64,000 nucleotides of DNA from Flavobacterium sp. ov086 (GCF_900187965.1 NZ_FZNL01000002.1:124001-188000), one strand, 5' to 3'. Counted from the stretch's first letter, positions 40,501 through 49,533 are shown. Numbers and translations: made by a program. The notes: generated by a model from the letters alone, not told the origin.

Positions 40501-41661
40501 ATAGTGGTCAACGATGAATTAGTTCATTTTCCTTTGATAAATTCAACCAATAGTACTCCTTCTTTTGAGATTATTGTTGAAGACACAGGTGCGGGATTAG
40601 ATAAAAAAGATATTAAGAAAATTTTTGACCGTTTCTATCAGGTGAATAATTTGAATAAAGCATATTATGGAAGTACCGGAATAGGACTTGAAGTTGTTCG
40701 TGGATTTGTAGAGTTACATAAAGGAAAGATCGAAGTAGAGAGTCAATTGGGAGTTGGAACTACTTTTAAACTGCTATTTCCACTGGGCAAGGAATTTTTT
40801 AATGAAAACGAAGTGATGCTGGAGGAATTTAAAAAGGAGAAAAAAATAAGTTTCACACCAATTACCGAAAAAGCAGCCATTGAACCATCAGATGATGAGG
40901 AGAAACCAGATAGGATTTATACCATTTTGATTGTTGAAGATAATGCTGAGTTGCGAAATTATTTAAAAAATGAACTCAAAAAGGAGTACAAAGTTATAAC
41001 AGCAGAAAATGGTCAGGTTGGTTTAGAATTAGCTATGCAAAAATTGCCTGATTTGATTTTAACCGATGTTATTATGCCTGTTATGAATGGTCTGGAATTG
41101 TGTGCAAGTATCAAAGCAGATCTTAAAACCAGTCATATCCCATTGATGATGTTGTCTGCAAAAGCATTGATTAAAGACCGATTAGAAGGGATTGATTCTG
41201 GTGCAGATATGTATTTGAGCAAACCTTTTGATATGGATATTCTACGATCCAGCTTAATACAGCTCATTAAAAGCAGACAGATTATGTTTAATAAATTCTA
41301 TAACGGAATTACTCCAAAAGCAAAAGAAAAAACAACCACTTTGGATAATGAATTTATAAAAAATGTTCTGAATTATATTAATCAAAACATTAGTGAATAC
41401 GAGTTGAGTGTTGAGGTTCTGGCCTCGAACGTGTTTTTAAGCAGAAGCCAGTTGTATCGAAAAATAAAAACACTAACAGGCGTAACCGTAAATGAATTTA
41501 TACGGAATGTTCGTTTAGAAAAAGCAAAAGAGTTAATAGAGCTTGGTAATGATAATATGACCGAGATTAGTATTAAAGTTGGTTTTAGTTCTCCTTCTTA
41601 TTTTACAAAATGTTATAAAGAAAAATTTGGATACTTGCCCACACATAATAAAAAAGCATAG
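37531..41661 (+). CDS. Hybrid two-component system regulator 1 (HTCS)
   Basis: A 1376-residue one-protein signalling chain typical of Bacteroidota glycan loci. Signal/anchor segment about 1-22, then a periplasmic sensor of two seven-bladed propellers made from repeats such as FMWIGTNGAGLYKYDG, a Y_Y_Y domain (about 700-790), one membrane helix (about 800-818), histidine kinase with H857 (NISHEFRTP), ATPase (VEDTGAGL, STGIGLEVV), receiver with D1179 (LILTDVIMPVMNG) and a C-terminal AraC-type helix-turn-helix (about 1270-1376). It lies just before the second SusC/SusD pair, which is its most likely target. A terminator-like hairpin follows. The ligand is presumably an oligosaccharide; its identity is not visible. 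Confidence 0.96.
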   Translation: MFKKKYFRIIVILFFIVTDLFSQNTFENYQFRLVDKENSKSGIYTIAQDKFGFMWIGTNGAGLYKYDGINYVAYEQNSKVSNSINSNLIYVAFVDTHNRLWIGTDEGLCLYNRNLNTFENINIKKKNSKENVISVKSIIEDNNGNLFLGTFNNGLLKLNTKTREIIHIKPDIPNATNYFINSLAKDKKGTIYLGTSFGLKVFDPVKNEIKKVNIGKNNDMLNIISMFIDSTQNLWIGNGYKGLVKVDLNSKVKEGVSYPITRKRIMSILATDSKTILCATENDGLIVVNDQGIVQKKYISNKFNIRSLASNSVWTLLLDKENRIWLGYYNKGLGAFDKINSKVSLIESLPGNVQSLQTNCVTGIAKDHQDQLWISMEGGGVDVYNTATKSFKHITKSDRSFYSGLTNDNITNVFIDKKQNIWLSNWNEGIFVLKKGSNKFINYNTKNTPSLASDNIMSIAEDSRGVIWIGTFSKGLHYYTPSDGQFHHCNSKPFYVSGIINSDIRKIMVDSDDAVWVGSTTGLYKVNTSDFVSFSVTSFRDKMSEKLKNHKSTHTINTLYEAKNKEIWIGTDGAGLFSYNKKAKTIKWYINFKGLNEKSISSIVESNDGCIWLSGKKGITRLDLKNNTTVNYSIYDGLLGNDFNNNAVLKDEKGLLYFGSYEGLNYFNPASLVKSNKQLPVYLTDLKLFNKSVGPLEKNSPLIKVISQTKKIILKHDQSVFTIDFIAVNYSFPARNEFAYYLEGFEDSWNYVGNKRSATYTNLAPGKYVFKLKASEKNGVWNQNPLELKIEILPPWWKTPFAYLFYSLLLLAGIYFTNQYYQNRFKQKQMIEFEQKKAIQIEKLNNKKLQFFTNISHEFRTPLTLILNPLGDIIKNNSLDLPERVLSKLQTIQKSSDRLSRLINELMDFNQLQFNKMPLKVQLIEVVGFTKDIVSYFEEEALSRGIQLHYESSKKALKDWVDPKMFEKIIFNVISNAFKVTPDNGKITIKIVVNDELVHFPLINSTNSTPSFEIIVEDTGAGLDKKDIKKIFDRFYQVNNLNKAYYGSTGIGLEVVRGFVELHKGKIEVESQLGVGTTFKLLFPLGKEFFNENEVMLEEFKKEKKISFTPITEKAAIEPSDDEEKPDRIYTILIVEDNAELRNYLKNELKKEYKVITAENGQVGLELAMQKLPDLILTDVIMPVMNGLELCASIKADLKTSHIPLMMLSAKALIKDRLEGIDSGADMYLSKPFDMDILRSSLIQLIKSRQIMFNKFYNGITPKAKEKTTTLDNEFIKNVLNYINQNISEYELSVEVLASNVFLSRSQLYRKIKTLTGVTVNEFIRNVRLEKAKELIELGNDNMTEISIKVGFSSPSYFTKCYKEKFGYLPTHNKKA

Positions 41662-41750
41662 TGCTATTAAAACAAAAAAAGAAGAGATTTCAGTTCTTGA
41701 GAATTGAATATTAGACTTCCGGTTTTGACAGAAATCGGAATAAAAAACAG

Positions 41751-41798
41751 AAAAGAGGTTGTTTTCACTATTTGTGAAACAGCCTCTTTTTTTTTGCT
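41751..41798 (+). terminator. Intrinsic terminator after HTCS 1
   Basis: AAAAGAGGTTGTTT pairs with AAACAGCCTCTTTT across a short loop and is followed by a T-run. The remainder of the 647-bp gap (41799-42308) is A/T-rich leader DNA with no gene. Confidence 0.7.
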
Positions 41799-42089
41799 TT
41801 AATAAATAACCGATTTCAGATTTGTAAAAGAATGCAATTTGGATCAGTTTATTGAAAATAAAATGAATTAACAGTAAAAATCATTTTTAAATAATTATTA
41901 AAAAGCTATAAATCGTATTTATTTTTATTTCATACTCAAAAAAGCGATAGCAATATTAGGAATACCTTATTTAGGTTTTTATTGTTAAATATTTGAAAAA
42001 TAGATGATTACGTGTTTATTGAAGGTTTCGTGCTACAAATTTGATAGTTTTTGCATCATTTTTAATATGTGAAATTTATGTTAACCTTA

Positions 42090-42097
42090 TATTTTTG
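42090..42097 (+). promoter_or_regulatory. Possible -7 box of susC-2 promoter
   Basis: TATTTTTG fits TAnnTTTG, about 210 bp before the susC ATG. No clear TTTG -33 box lies at the right distance, which would suit an activator-dependent promoter. Weak evidence in an A/T-rich stretch. Confidence 0.3.
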
Positions 42098-42308
42098 GAT
42101 TGTAAGAAAATCAAATAATCTGAGAATTAAGTATTAACATTTTTTAAAAAATTACAGTATGAAATGAAAACTAAAATTATTTATTGTAAGCCTTTTTTAA
42201 TTCAATTTGAAAGGATCGAAAACAGCTTGTAAGCTAATTTGATAATCAAAACAATAAATAAACTTTACAACCAAACAACTATTTAAACTAATCAAAAAAC
42301 CACTAAAA

Positions 42309-45300
42309 ATGATTTTAAAATTTAGAATTGCAATAATCACATTGCTAATAATCTGCAGTCAGAATTTGATTGCACAATCAAAGACGGTACAGGGGGTAAT
42401 TACCGATCCTTCGGGATTTCCTTTGCCTGGTGCCAGTGTTAATGTAGAAGGTTCAAAAAACAGCGCATCAACAGATTTTGATGGTAAATACTCTTTAAAA
42501 GGAGTTAACGCTACAGATAAAATAACGTTCTCTTATGTAGGCTTGGTTTCGCAAACAATTACTGTTGGTACCAGAGAAACAATTGATGTTGTATTGGCAC
42601 TGTCTACACAAAGCTTAAATGAAGTTGTAGTAGCTTATGGTACTCAAAAAAGAACCAAGGTTACTGGAGCAATTTCAACAGTAAGTTCAAAAGATATTGC
42701 TGCGGTTCCTATTACTAATGCAGAATCGGCTTTGCAAGGACGTGCGGCAGGTGTTACTGTTGTAAATGGTGCGCCAGGTTCAAGTCCTACTGTTAGTATT
42801 CGTGGTTTATCTACAATGGGTAACAGTGCTCCATTATACGTAATTGATGGGGTTTTAACAGGTAATCTTTCAGGTTTAAGTCCTAATGATATTGAGAGTA
42901 TTTCAGTTTTAAAAGACGCTTCTACTACGGCATTATACGGTTCAAAAGCTTTTAATGGGGTAATTGTGGTTACTACTAAAAAAGGAAAAAAAGGTCCGGG
43001 GCAGCTAAATTTTAGTACATATGTAGGTGGACAAACGGTTACAAAAAGATATGATGTATTAAATACACAGCAATATCTGCAATATGCCAAAGACTTAGGA
43101 AGTGATTTAACAGCAAGGGCTGCTGAATTTGGAAATATAAATACCAACTGGCAGGATCAGATTTTTCAAACCGGTCTAATGCAGGATTATAATTTAAGTT
43201 TTTCAAATGGTACAGAGACTTCTACAAGCCGTTATTCTGCTGAATATATGAAACAAGAAGGTGCTATTATTAACACTGGTTTTGAACGTTATTCTTTTAG
43301 ATCTAATAATACGCAGGATATTGGAAAACTAAGAGTTGGAAGCAATATAGGTGTATCTTTTAGCACTACTAATCCGGAGCGTAGTTCAGGAGGTAGAACA
43401 TTATTAGAGCATGCTATTAAAATGGCGCCTTATTTCCCTATTTACAATTCAAATAATTTAGGCGGATACCAAGGTCCAAGTGCTATTGATGGTAACGATG
43501 CCGAAAATCCTGTACGTGTAGCTAATTTGGGTTATCAAAAAATTAATGGATTATCTATAATTGGAAACATCTTTGCAGAATTGGAACTTTGCAAAGGTTT
43601 AAAATTCAGATCACAAGTTTCCTTAGATTATTATACAAGTAAGGATCACACTTTTGTTCCTAGTTTTCAGGATGGTTCTTATCATAAACAAGCATTTTCG
43701 ACAACAAATGAAACAAATGGACAAGGTCAGACTATTGTCTTTGATAACAGTTTAACGTATAAAACTACTATTGCAGGAAAACATAATCTTGAAGTATTAG
43801 GAGTTATTACTAAAATTGATGGAAAATCGCAAACTCTTGCAGCAGGAAGCCGTTACAGTATTTCAGACGAAATAGATCAGTTGCGATATAATGAAGGTAG
43901 CTTAGGTTCAGCCAATTTTGAAGAAAAAAATATTGGTTACATTGCCCGTATCAATTATGATTATAATGATAAATATCTGCTTGCGGTTTCAGGACGTAGA
44001 GACGCGTCGTCTCGTTTTGGAGCCAATAACCGTTGGGGTAATTTCTACTCAGTTGCTGTAGGTTGGAACATAGCCAAAGAAGATTTTATGGCAAATTCTA
44101 TTTTCAGTACATTAAAACTTAGAGCAAGTACAGGAACAACAGGAAATGACAGGATAGATAACTATCAATATAGTGCAACATTAATTGCAAATTACAATTA
44201 TCCAATTGGCGGAGCAAATGCACCAGGTGTATCTTTAGGAGTTGCTTCTAACCCAGATTTGAAATGGGAGTCAAAACTAGACAGAAATATAGGTGTAGAT
44301 TTTGGTTTTTTTGACGAAAAACTTACAGGATCTTTTGAATATTTCAATAATAAAAGCAGTGATATTCTTTTTGCCGTTCCATTAGCAGCTTCTGTAGGAT
44401 CTGCCGGTGGCGGAACTCAAATTCAAAATATTGCTGATGTAAAAGTATCCGGTTACGAAATATCATTAGGTTACAATGATAGAAAAGGAGATTTTACATG
44501 GTCTGCCATTGCTAATTTAGGGACAAGTAAAAATGAAGTAACAAGTTTAGCACCGGGAGTAACAAGTGTTTTAGGTGGTCCAACAGCCAGAGCAGGTCTT
44601 GAAAGCTTTTCGAGACTGGAAGTAGGCCAGCCGTTATTTTATTTTTACGGATATCAAACCAATGGAATTTATCAAAACCAAGCAGAAGTAGATGCTGTTT
44701 TCGGACCAGGTCAAACTACTATCAAACCTGGAGATATTAAAATTGTTGATCGCGATGGTAATAAGATAATTAATTCAAATGATAAAACAAATATTGGGAA
44801 TCCATATCCAGATTTCACTTATGGTTTAAATCTTAGTGCAGCTTACAAAAATTTCGATTTTAACTGCTTTATATCAGGAGTTCAAGGAAACGATATTTAC
44901 AACGCAAATACTTTTGACCTGGTAGGTATGAATCGTTTGTTTAATGCTAGTACTGCTGTATTAGACAGAGCAGTTGTTGTAAATGGCGTTGTCACAAATC
45001 CATCTGCCACTTTACCAAGAGCACAAGGTGCAGATATCAACTGGTCGTCTGCAAACCAGCGTTATATTGAAGACGGATCGTATACAAGACTAAAAAATAT
45101 AGCCTTAGGATACACATTTTCCGGAGATGCATTTAAGACTTATTTTTCAAAAATAAGATTCTATGTAAGCGGGCAAAACTTAATTACAGTTACAAAATAT
45201 GACGGTTTAGACCCTGAGATCGCACGTGCAGACGCCAATGCAAATTCTGCAGGTATTGATTTAGGAAGATATCCACAACCAAAATCTGTGATTTTTGGAC

Positions 45301-45317
45301 TTGATGTTACATTTTAA
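42309..45317 (+). CDS. SusC-like TonB-dependent transporter 2
   Basis: A 1002-residue outer-membrane transporter. Signal peptide (1-22, ending NLIAQ), regulatory-like domain (about 25-105, GVITDPSGFPLPGASVNVEG), junction LNEVVVAYGTQKRTKVTGAI, plug (about 110-225, IRGLSTMGNSAPLYVIDGVL, SVLKDASTTALYGSKAFNGV) and barrel ending in FGLDVTF. Its SusD partner starts 13 bp downstream. It is clearly diverged from transporter 1, so the two pairs probably take different oligosaccharides. The 510 bp between the HTCS 1 terminator and this gene contain the presumed promoter, without the ACAACCGATTGT operator seen at transporter 1, so its control is probably separate. Confidence 0.97.
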   Translation: MILKFRIAIITLLIICSQNLIAQSKTVQGVITDPSGFPLPGASVNVEGSKNSASTDFDGKYSLKGVNATDKITFSYVGLVSQTITVGTRETIDVVLALSTQSLNEVVVAYGTQKRTKVTGAISTVSSKDIAAVPITNAESALQGRAAGVTVVNGAPGSSPTVSIRGLSTMGNSAPLYVIDGVLTGNLSGLSPNDIESISVLKDASTTALYGSKAFNGVIVVTTKKGKKGPGQLNFSTYVGGQTVTKRYDVLNTQQYLQYAKDLGSDLTARAAEFGNINTNWQDQIFQTGLMQDYNLSFSNGTETSTSRYSAEYMKQEGAIINTGFERYSFRSNNTQDIGKLRVGSNIGVSFSTTNPERSSGGRTLLEHAIKMAPYFPIYNSNNLGGYQGPSAIDGNDAENPVRVANLGYQKINGLSIIGNIFAELELCKGLKFRSQVSLDYYTSKDHTFVPSFQDGSYHKQAFSTTNETNGQGQTIVFDNSLTYKTTIAGKHNLEVLGVITKIDGKSQTLAAGSRYSISDEIDQLRYNEGSLGSANFEEKNIGYIARINYDYNDKYLLAVSGRRDASSRFGANNRWGNFYSVAVGWNIAKEDFMANSIFSTLKLRASTGTTGNDRIDNYQYSATLIANYNYPIGGANAPGVSLGVASNPDLKWESKLDRNIGVDFGFFDEKLTGSFEYFNNKSSDILFAVPLAASVGSAGGGTQIQNIADVKVSGYEISLGYNDRKGDFTWSAIANLGTSKNEVTSLAPGVTSVLGGPTARAGLESFSRLEVGQPLFYFYGYQTNGIYQNQAEVDAVFGPGQTTIKPGDIKIVDRDGNKIINSNDKTNIGNPYPDFTYGLNLSAAYKNFDFNCFISGVQGNDIYNANTFDLVGMNRLFNASTAVLDRAVVVNGVVTNPSATLPRAQGADINWSSANQRYIEDGSYTRLKNIALGYTFSGDAFKTYFSKIRFYVSGQNLITVTKYDGLDPEIARADANANSAGIDLGRYPQPKSVIFGLDVTF

Positions 45318-45330
45318 TTTATAAAAGATA

Positions 45331-46824
45331 ATGAGAAAAATAAAATATATACTTATAGTGCTGTCCGGAGTTTTAACTATAACTTCATGTGACACTGGCG
45401 AATTAGAATTAACTAATCCCAACACTTTATCACCTGAAACCTTCTTTAAAACCGAAGCACAGGTGCAGTCATCTGTAAATGCGTCCTATGCAGGTCTACA
45501 GACAAGAGGACTTTACGGAAGAAATTTTTCTTTTGCGATGGATCTTATGGCTCATGATGCTTTAGGAAACCCACAATTAGAAGGAAACAAAAAGCCATTT
45601 CAGGATTTTTCTTTTAATGGAGGAAATGATATAATTCAATATTATTGGGAAGCTTGTTACATAGGGATATCCAGAGCTAATTTTGTGCTGGATAATGAGC
45701 CGAAAATTAATGCTCTTGCAAATTCTGTTTTATCGCAAGAGAAAAAGAACAAATATTTAGGGGAAGCTCATTTTTTAAGAGCCTATTATTATTTTCTTTT
45801 AGTGAAACGATTTGGAGATTTACCAATTTATAAAACAGGGACTATTATTGGCAAAGGAAGAAGCCCTAAGGCAGAAGTTTATGCCTTGATTGAAGAGGAT
45901 CTTGTATTTGCATCTAAAAATCTTTTGCCTAGAGCAACAGAAGCAGCAGGGAGAGCTAATAAAGAAGCAGCTTTTGCCTATTTGGGAAAAGTATTGTTAT
46001 ACGAAAAAAAATATGATGAGGCCTTGGTTGCTTTTAATAGCGTTACCGGATTCAGCCTTGAAGATAAAGGCAGTTTTTACAACAACTTTATGGCAGAAAC
46101 AGAACATGGTAAAGAATCGATTTTTGAGATTGAGTTTGATGAGAAAAACGGAACAGGTGATCAATGGGGTGCAGTTGGTGATAGCCAGGGGACTGGTTTT
46201 GAGGAGTCTACGCTTAGAGGACAGGAATACGGTAACCTAAGCTGGTATAACGTGTATCCGTCAGACGATTTATTAGATTCGTATGAAGTAGGCGATGACC
46301 GTTTTGGAGATACTTTTTATGTACCAGGTTCAACTTATTTGAAAGGAACCAAAGTAATGGTGGCAAGTAATTTTACTACTTCTGCAGGTATTAGAAGAGC
46401 AGGCTGGAAAAAATATCAAAACTATTACATAAGAGAAGATGAAGCAACACGCTCAAGTATTAACTTCAAAGTGATGCGTTACGCAGATGTATTGCTTATG
46501 AAAGCCGAATGCGAAAACCAAAGAGCAGGAGGATCACAAACTACAGCAATTGCATATATTAAAGAGGTTAGAGACAGAGCCAATCTAGCAACTAACATTA
46601 CGGCTACAAAAGATGCTGTTTTTAAAGCAATTGTTCATGAACGTAAAGTAGAGTTTGCTGGTGAGCAAAGCCGTTTTGATGACATTATGAGATGGGGTAA
46701 CGCTAGTACTGAATTGGCAGGTACAGGTTTTCAAGCTGGTAAAAGCGAGTTATGGCCAATACCAAACAGAGAAACATCTTCAAATCCTAATATAAAACCA
46801 AGTGATAATAATCCTGGTTACTAA
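45331..46824 (+). CDS. SusD/RagB-like glycan-binding lipoprotein 2
   Basis: A 497-residue surface lipoprotein, partner of transporter 2. Lipobox TITSC puts the lipidated cysteine at residue 20, followed by acidic residues (DTGELE) as often seen in surface-exposed lipoproteins. SusD motifs: TEAQVQSSVNASYAGLQ, LGEAHFLRAYYYFLLVKRFGDLPI, MRYADVLLMKAECENQ, VHERKVEFAGEQSRFDDIMRWG and the C-terminal LWPIPNRE...NPGY. The length is standard for the family, shorter than SusD 1. A 12-bp perfect terminator stem follows about 40 bp after its stop. Confidence 0.96.
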   Translation: MRKIKYILIVLSGVLTITSCDTGELELTNPNTLSPETFFKTEAQVQSSVNASYAGLQTRGLYGRNFSFAMDLMAHDALGNPQLEGNKKPFQDFSFNGGNDIIQYYWEACYIGISRANFVLDNEPKINALANSVLSQEKKNKYLGEAHFLRAYYYFLLVKRFGDLPIYKTGTIIGKGRSPKAEVYALIEEDLVFASKNLLPRATEAAGRANKEAAFAYLGKVLLYEKKYDEALVAFNSVTGFSLEDKGSFYNNFMAETEHGKESIFEIEFDEKNGTGDQWGAVGDSQGTGFEESTLRGQEYGNLSWYNVYPSDDLLDSYEVGDDRFGDTFYVPGSTYLKGTKVMVASNFTTSAGIRRAGWKKYQNYYIREDEATRSSINFKVMRYADVLLMKAECENQRAGGSQTTAIAYIKEVRDRANLATNITATKDAVFKAIVHERKVEFAGEQSRFDDIMRWGNASTELAGTGFQAGKSELWPIPNRETSSNPNIKPSDNNPGY

Positions 46825-46866
46825 AAAAATTAAATTTTGGTAGTTTGAGTTAAGTTAGTATTTGGC

Positions 46867-46893
46867 AAACAGCGCATTTTTAATGCGCTGTTT
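46867..46893 (+). terminator. Intrinsic terminator after susD-2
   Basis: A perfect 12-bp stem, AAACAGCGCATT (46867-46878) with AATGCGCTGTTT (46882-46893), and a 3-nt loop. The following TTTG and TTGTTTT are T-rich. Confidence 0.8.
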
Positions 46894-46942
46894 GTTGTTT
46901 TAGTAAATACAGAATCCTTTCTTTTTCACAAGTAGTATCTAA

Positions 46943-47231
46943 CATTCTAAAATCTACAATCAAAAATCTACAATCAAAAGTCTACAATCAAAAGTCTATA
47001 ATCAAAAGTCTATAATCAGAAATCTAAAGTCAACAATCAAAAGTCCACAATCAAAAATCTACAATCAAAAGTCTATAATCTAAAGTCTATAATGAAAAAT
47101 CAAAAGTCTACAATCAAAAGTCAACAATCAAAAGTCCACAATCAAAAGGCTATAATCTAAAGTCTATAATCTATACTCTATACTCTATAATCAAAAGTCT
47201 ACAATCAAAAGTCCACAATCAAAAATCAACA
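46943..47231. repeat. Heptamer-periodic tandem repeat array between convergent genes
   Basis: About 290 bp built from alternating 7-mers such as AATCTAC + AATCAAA (variants AGTCTAT, AGTCCAC, AGTCAAC), roughly 20 units of 14 bp. Units are imperfect, and there are no spacers. The array ends inside the stop codon of the minus-strand symporter gene (47226-47228), so that codon may have been supplied by the repeat. It fills the gap between susD-2 and the symporter. Confidence 0.85.
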
Positions 47232-48728
47232 TTCTCTTCTTTCCTTTAAATCATTTTCAATCTGAATTTCCATTTTTTTATCTATACTGTAAAAACACAA
47301 CAAGACTGCACTTATAATGAATATAAAGCCAGGGTAAATACTTACCGAAAGTTTAATTCCTTCTACGGCTGCCGGTATCTGATTGACCTCTTCGGCTACG
47401 TAACCATATTTAGATAAAAAAGCCGCACCTAATGCACCACCAATACTTATTCCTATTTTTAGCCCGAAAATCATTGCTGAAAAAACAGTCGCAGTCGCTC
47501 TCCGGTTGTTTATCCATTCACTGTAATCAGCCACATCAGCAATCATAGTCCATAATAAAGGAATTGTTATTCCGTAAATAAACCCATGTACTAATTGGGT
47601 CAAAAAAACCATTGCAATAGCTGTTCTATTATAGAAATTAAATAACAAAAGACTAAGCGCCGATAAAAAAATAAAAGTGATGTAAATATTTCTTTTACCA
47701 AAGGAATCTGCAAGAGGCTTTGAAAACATAATTCCAAAAATCATAAAAATAATTCCTCCTGCATTAAAAAGACTAAATGCCGATGTGGGAGCATCTCTTG
47801 GCCATTGAAAATTGACAAATCCCATTGCCGTCAATGAACTATTCAGATTATCAATAAATGCAGTAAAACCAATATCATTCAAAAAAACACTTTGTGCAAC
47901 CGGATCTAAATAATATTTAAAATAGAAAACATACATTCCTCCTTTTAAAGACAAGGTTATAAATACCAGAACGGTAACCAGTAACATAACCAGCCAGGGT
48001 CCGTTTTTAGACAAATCAATAAAATCCTGCCTAACTGAAGATTCCTGATTCTTTGCGGGTATAATTCTTTCCTTGGTAGTAAAAAAAGTGATTAGTAAAC
48101 AAATAACCCCAGTAATGGCAAATAATAGCATTGTATTTTGAAATCCAACTGCTTTATCACCATGCCCTAATATTAAAACCAATGGCAATAGAAGCGATTG
48201 AATTATAAATTGAGCAATCATTACCGCTACAAAACGATAGGAGGAAAGACTGTTTCTTTCTTTCATGTCGCCCGTTAAAACACCGCTTAAAGCAACATAC
48301 GGTAAATTGTTTGCGGAATAAATCAGCACCAAAAAAAAGTAAGTCAGCAAAGTGTAGATTATTTTGCCGTTTTCGCTAAAATTTGGAGTTAAAAAAGAAA
48401 GAACAGCAGCTATTCCAAAAGGCAAGGCCGTCCATAATATCCATGGTCTGAATTTTCCCCATTGCGTTTGGGTTCGATCAGCAATTACGCCCATAATAAT
48501 ATTAAAAAAAGCTCCAATAAAACCACCGGTAAAGATAATAACGCTTGCTGTGCCGGCAGGAATTTTATAGACATCAGTGTAAAAGAAAGCCAGAAAAGTC
48601 AACAAAGTCTGAAAAATCAGGTTCGCAGCAAAATCACCTAAACCATAACCTATTTTTTCTACTATAGAAAGCTTTTGCGATGTATTACTCCTAAATATAC
48701 CTGCTGTTTTTTCTTTGCTTTTTACCAT
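47226..48728 (-). CDS. GPH-family sugar:cation symporter (MFS), second copy
   Basis: The only clear intact minus-strand gene. A 500-residue inner-membrane transporter with about 12 hydrophobic segments and the same motifs as the protein at 5573: LSIVEKIGYGLGDFAANLIF, IADRTQTQWGKFRPWI, GDMKERNSLSSYR, MIADVADYSEWINNRRAT. The two are clear paralogues, though the loop around residues 275-310 differs and this copy has about 15 extra N-terminal residues before LSIVEK. A likely role is import of a different xylose- or arabinose-containing oligosaccharide. It is isolated from other genes: a repeat array on one side, 1.2 kb of gene-free DNA on the other. A degenerate palindrome at 48983-48994 lies about 255 bp upstream of its start. 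Confidence 0.92.
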   Translation of the reverse strand: MVKSKEKTAGIFRSNTSQKLSIVEKIGYGLGDFAANLIFQTLLTFLAFFYTDVYKIPAGTASVIIFTGGFIGAFFNIIMGVIADRTQTQWGKFRPWILWTALPFGIAAVLSFLTPNFSENGKIIYTLLTYFFLVLIYSANNLPYVALSGVLTGDMKERNSLSSYRFVAVMIAQFIIQSLLLPLVLILGHGDKAVGFQNTMLLFAITGVICLLITFFTTKERIIPAKNQESSVRQDFIDLSKNGPWLVMLLVTVLVFITLSLKGGMYVFYFKYYLDPVAQSVFLNDIGFTAFIDNLNSSLTAMGFVNFQWPRDAPTSAFSLFNAGGIIFMIFGIMFSKPLADSFGKRNIYITFIFLSALSLLLFNFYNRTAIAMVFLTQLVHGFIYGITIPLLWTMIADVADYSEWINNRRATATVFSAMIFGLKIGISIGGALGAAFLSKYGYVAEEVNQIPAAVEGIKLSVSIYPGFIFIISAVLLCFYSIDKKMEIQIENDLKERREC

Positions 48729-48982
48729 CGTGCCTATTGAGAATTATTTTATTGAGATCTTTTATCAAAAAGCGAATACTTCTTTTGGCTTCCTATTTTA
48801 ATAAAAATACTAAACGTAAAAATAGTTGGAAAGTTGAAATAAAGATTGTCAATTTTGAAGCTATTAATAACATATTTGAAGCATCATTTTTGTTTCAGTA
48901 GTTGCCAAAAGAAGTTTTCTTGTCTTAAAAAGGAACTTTCTTTTTTTTATTGGTTACTGCTTGTTTTAAAAGATATGTTTAG

Positions 48983-48994
48983 GCAACCAGTTGT
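48983..48994. promoter_or_regulatory. Degenerate operator-like site GCAACCAGTTGT
   Basis: Nine of 12 bases match ACAACCGATTGT, with near dyad symmetry. It could be a decayed or weak operator of the minus-strand symporter. No -7 box on the minus strand was found nearby. Confidence 0.2.
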
Positions 48995-49252
48995 TTTTTT
49001 AGCCCTCTTTTTTCAATCTCTACTGTAGATGTTTAAAAGTAAATAGTACTCATTACCTGTGATTATTGTAAAAAACTATTTTTTTATTTTTTACTTCTTT
49101 TTTGCAAAAGTTTGAATTAGCTTTTTTGGAACTTGTAAATTTCAGTTTAAAAACAATCCGCTTTGTGGTTTTTAATTAATTTTTTGGCTATAAATATATG
49201 TATAATCTGTTTTATTGTGATTATATTTTTATAATTAATAAAAAAAGTAAAA

Positions 49253-49289
49253 ACAACCGATTGTGTATTCGTTATATTTTTTATATTTG
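49253..49289 (+). promoter_or_regulatory. Orphan promoter with overlapping operator, near copy of susC-1 promoter
   Basis: ACAACCGATTGT (49253-49264) with ATTG at 49260-49263 as -33, then 18 bp and TATATTTG (49282-49289). The flanks also match those at 13187-13240 (GTGTATT after the operator; ATACACTTATTAA after the -7 box). No SusC gene follows; an intrinsic terminator comes about 110 bp later. Confidence 0.65.
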
Positions 49290-49294
49290 TAATA

Positions 49295-49431
49295 GATACA
49301 CTTATTAATTATAACAAAGACAAATTTGTTGTTTAAATTAATTTGTAGGTCTCTATTTATTACAATTCACTATTGGTTAGTGTTAGTTTTTTAATTAAAA
49401 GCCGAAAGTTGATACCCTTTCGGCTTTTTTT
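49295..49431 (+). ncRNA. Candidate short transcript (sRNA or remnant leader)
   Basis: The region from the expected start just after the TATATTTG box to a strong terminator is about 135 nt and codes for no recognisable protein. It could be a small RNA made under the same regulator as susC-1, or what remains of a susC/susD operon after an internal deletion: CAAATTTG and GTTAGTTTTTTAATTA near 49322-49396 resemble parts of the susD-1 3' untranslated region (18340-18420). Only the ends are supported; function is speculative. Confidence 0.3.
49397..49431 (+). terminator. Intrinsic terminator of the orphan unit
   Basis: A perfect 12-bp stem, AAAAGCCGAAAG (49397-49408) with CTTTCGGCTTTT (49417-49428), an 8-nt loop and a run of seven T. 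Confidence 0.8.
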
Positions 49432-49533
49432 AAATTAAAAACTATGATGTCTGCCGTTTTAGCAATAGAGAGAAATGGTAATAATGATTATCCTGCCTAA
49501 TTGCTGCAGGCATAAAATCTCAAAAATATTAAG

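Noticed and set aside
41803..41820. AATAACCGATTTC as another operator copy
   Set aside because: Lacks the ACAA/TTGT arms and dyad symmetry; it lies after a terminator and far from the susC-2 start.
42644..43147. 167-codon ORF on the minus strand inside susC-2
   Set aside because: It mirrors a conserved SusC plug region on the plus strand and shows no domain or signal of its own; it is a frame shadow.
46943..47231. Possible CRISPR array
   Set aside because: Units are 7/14 bp and contiguous, with no spacers of constant length and no cas genes.
48846..49028. 60-codon ORF in the gap after the minus-strand symporter
   Set aside because: Low-complexity, T-rich sequence without a plausible mature protein or context; probably chance.
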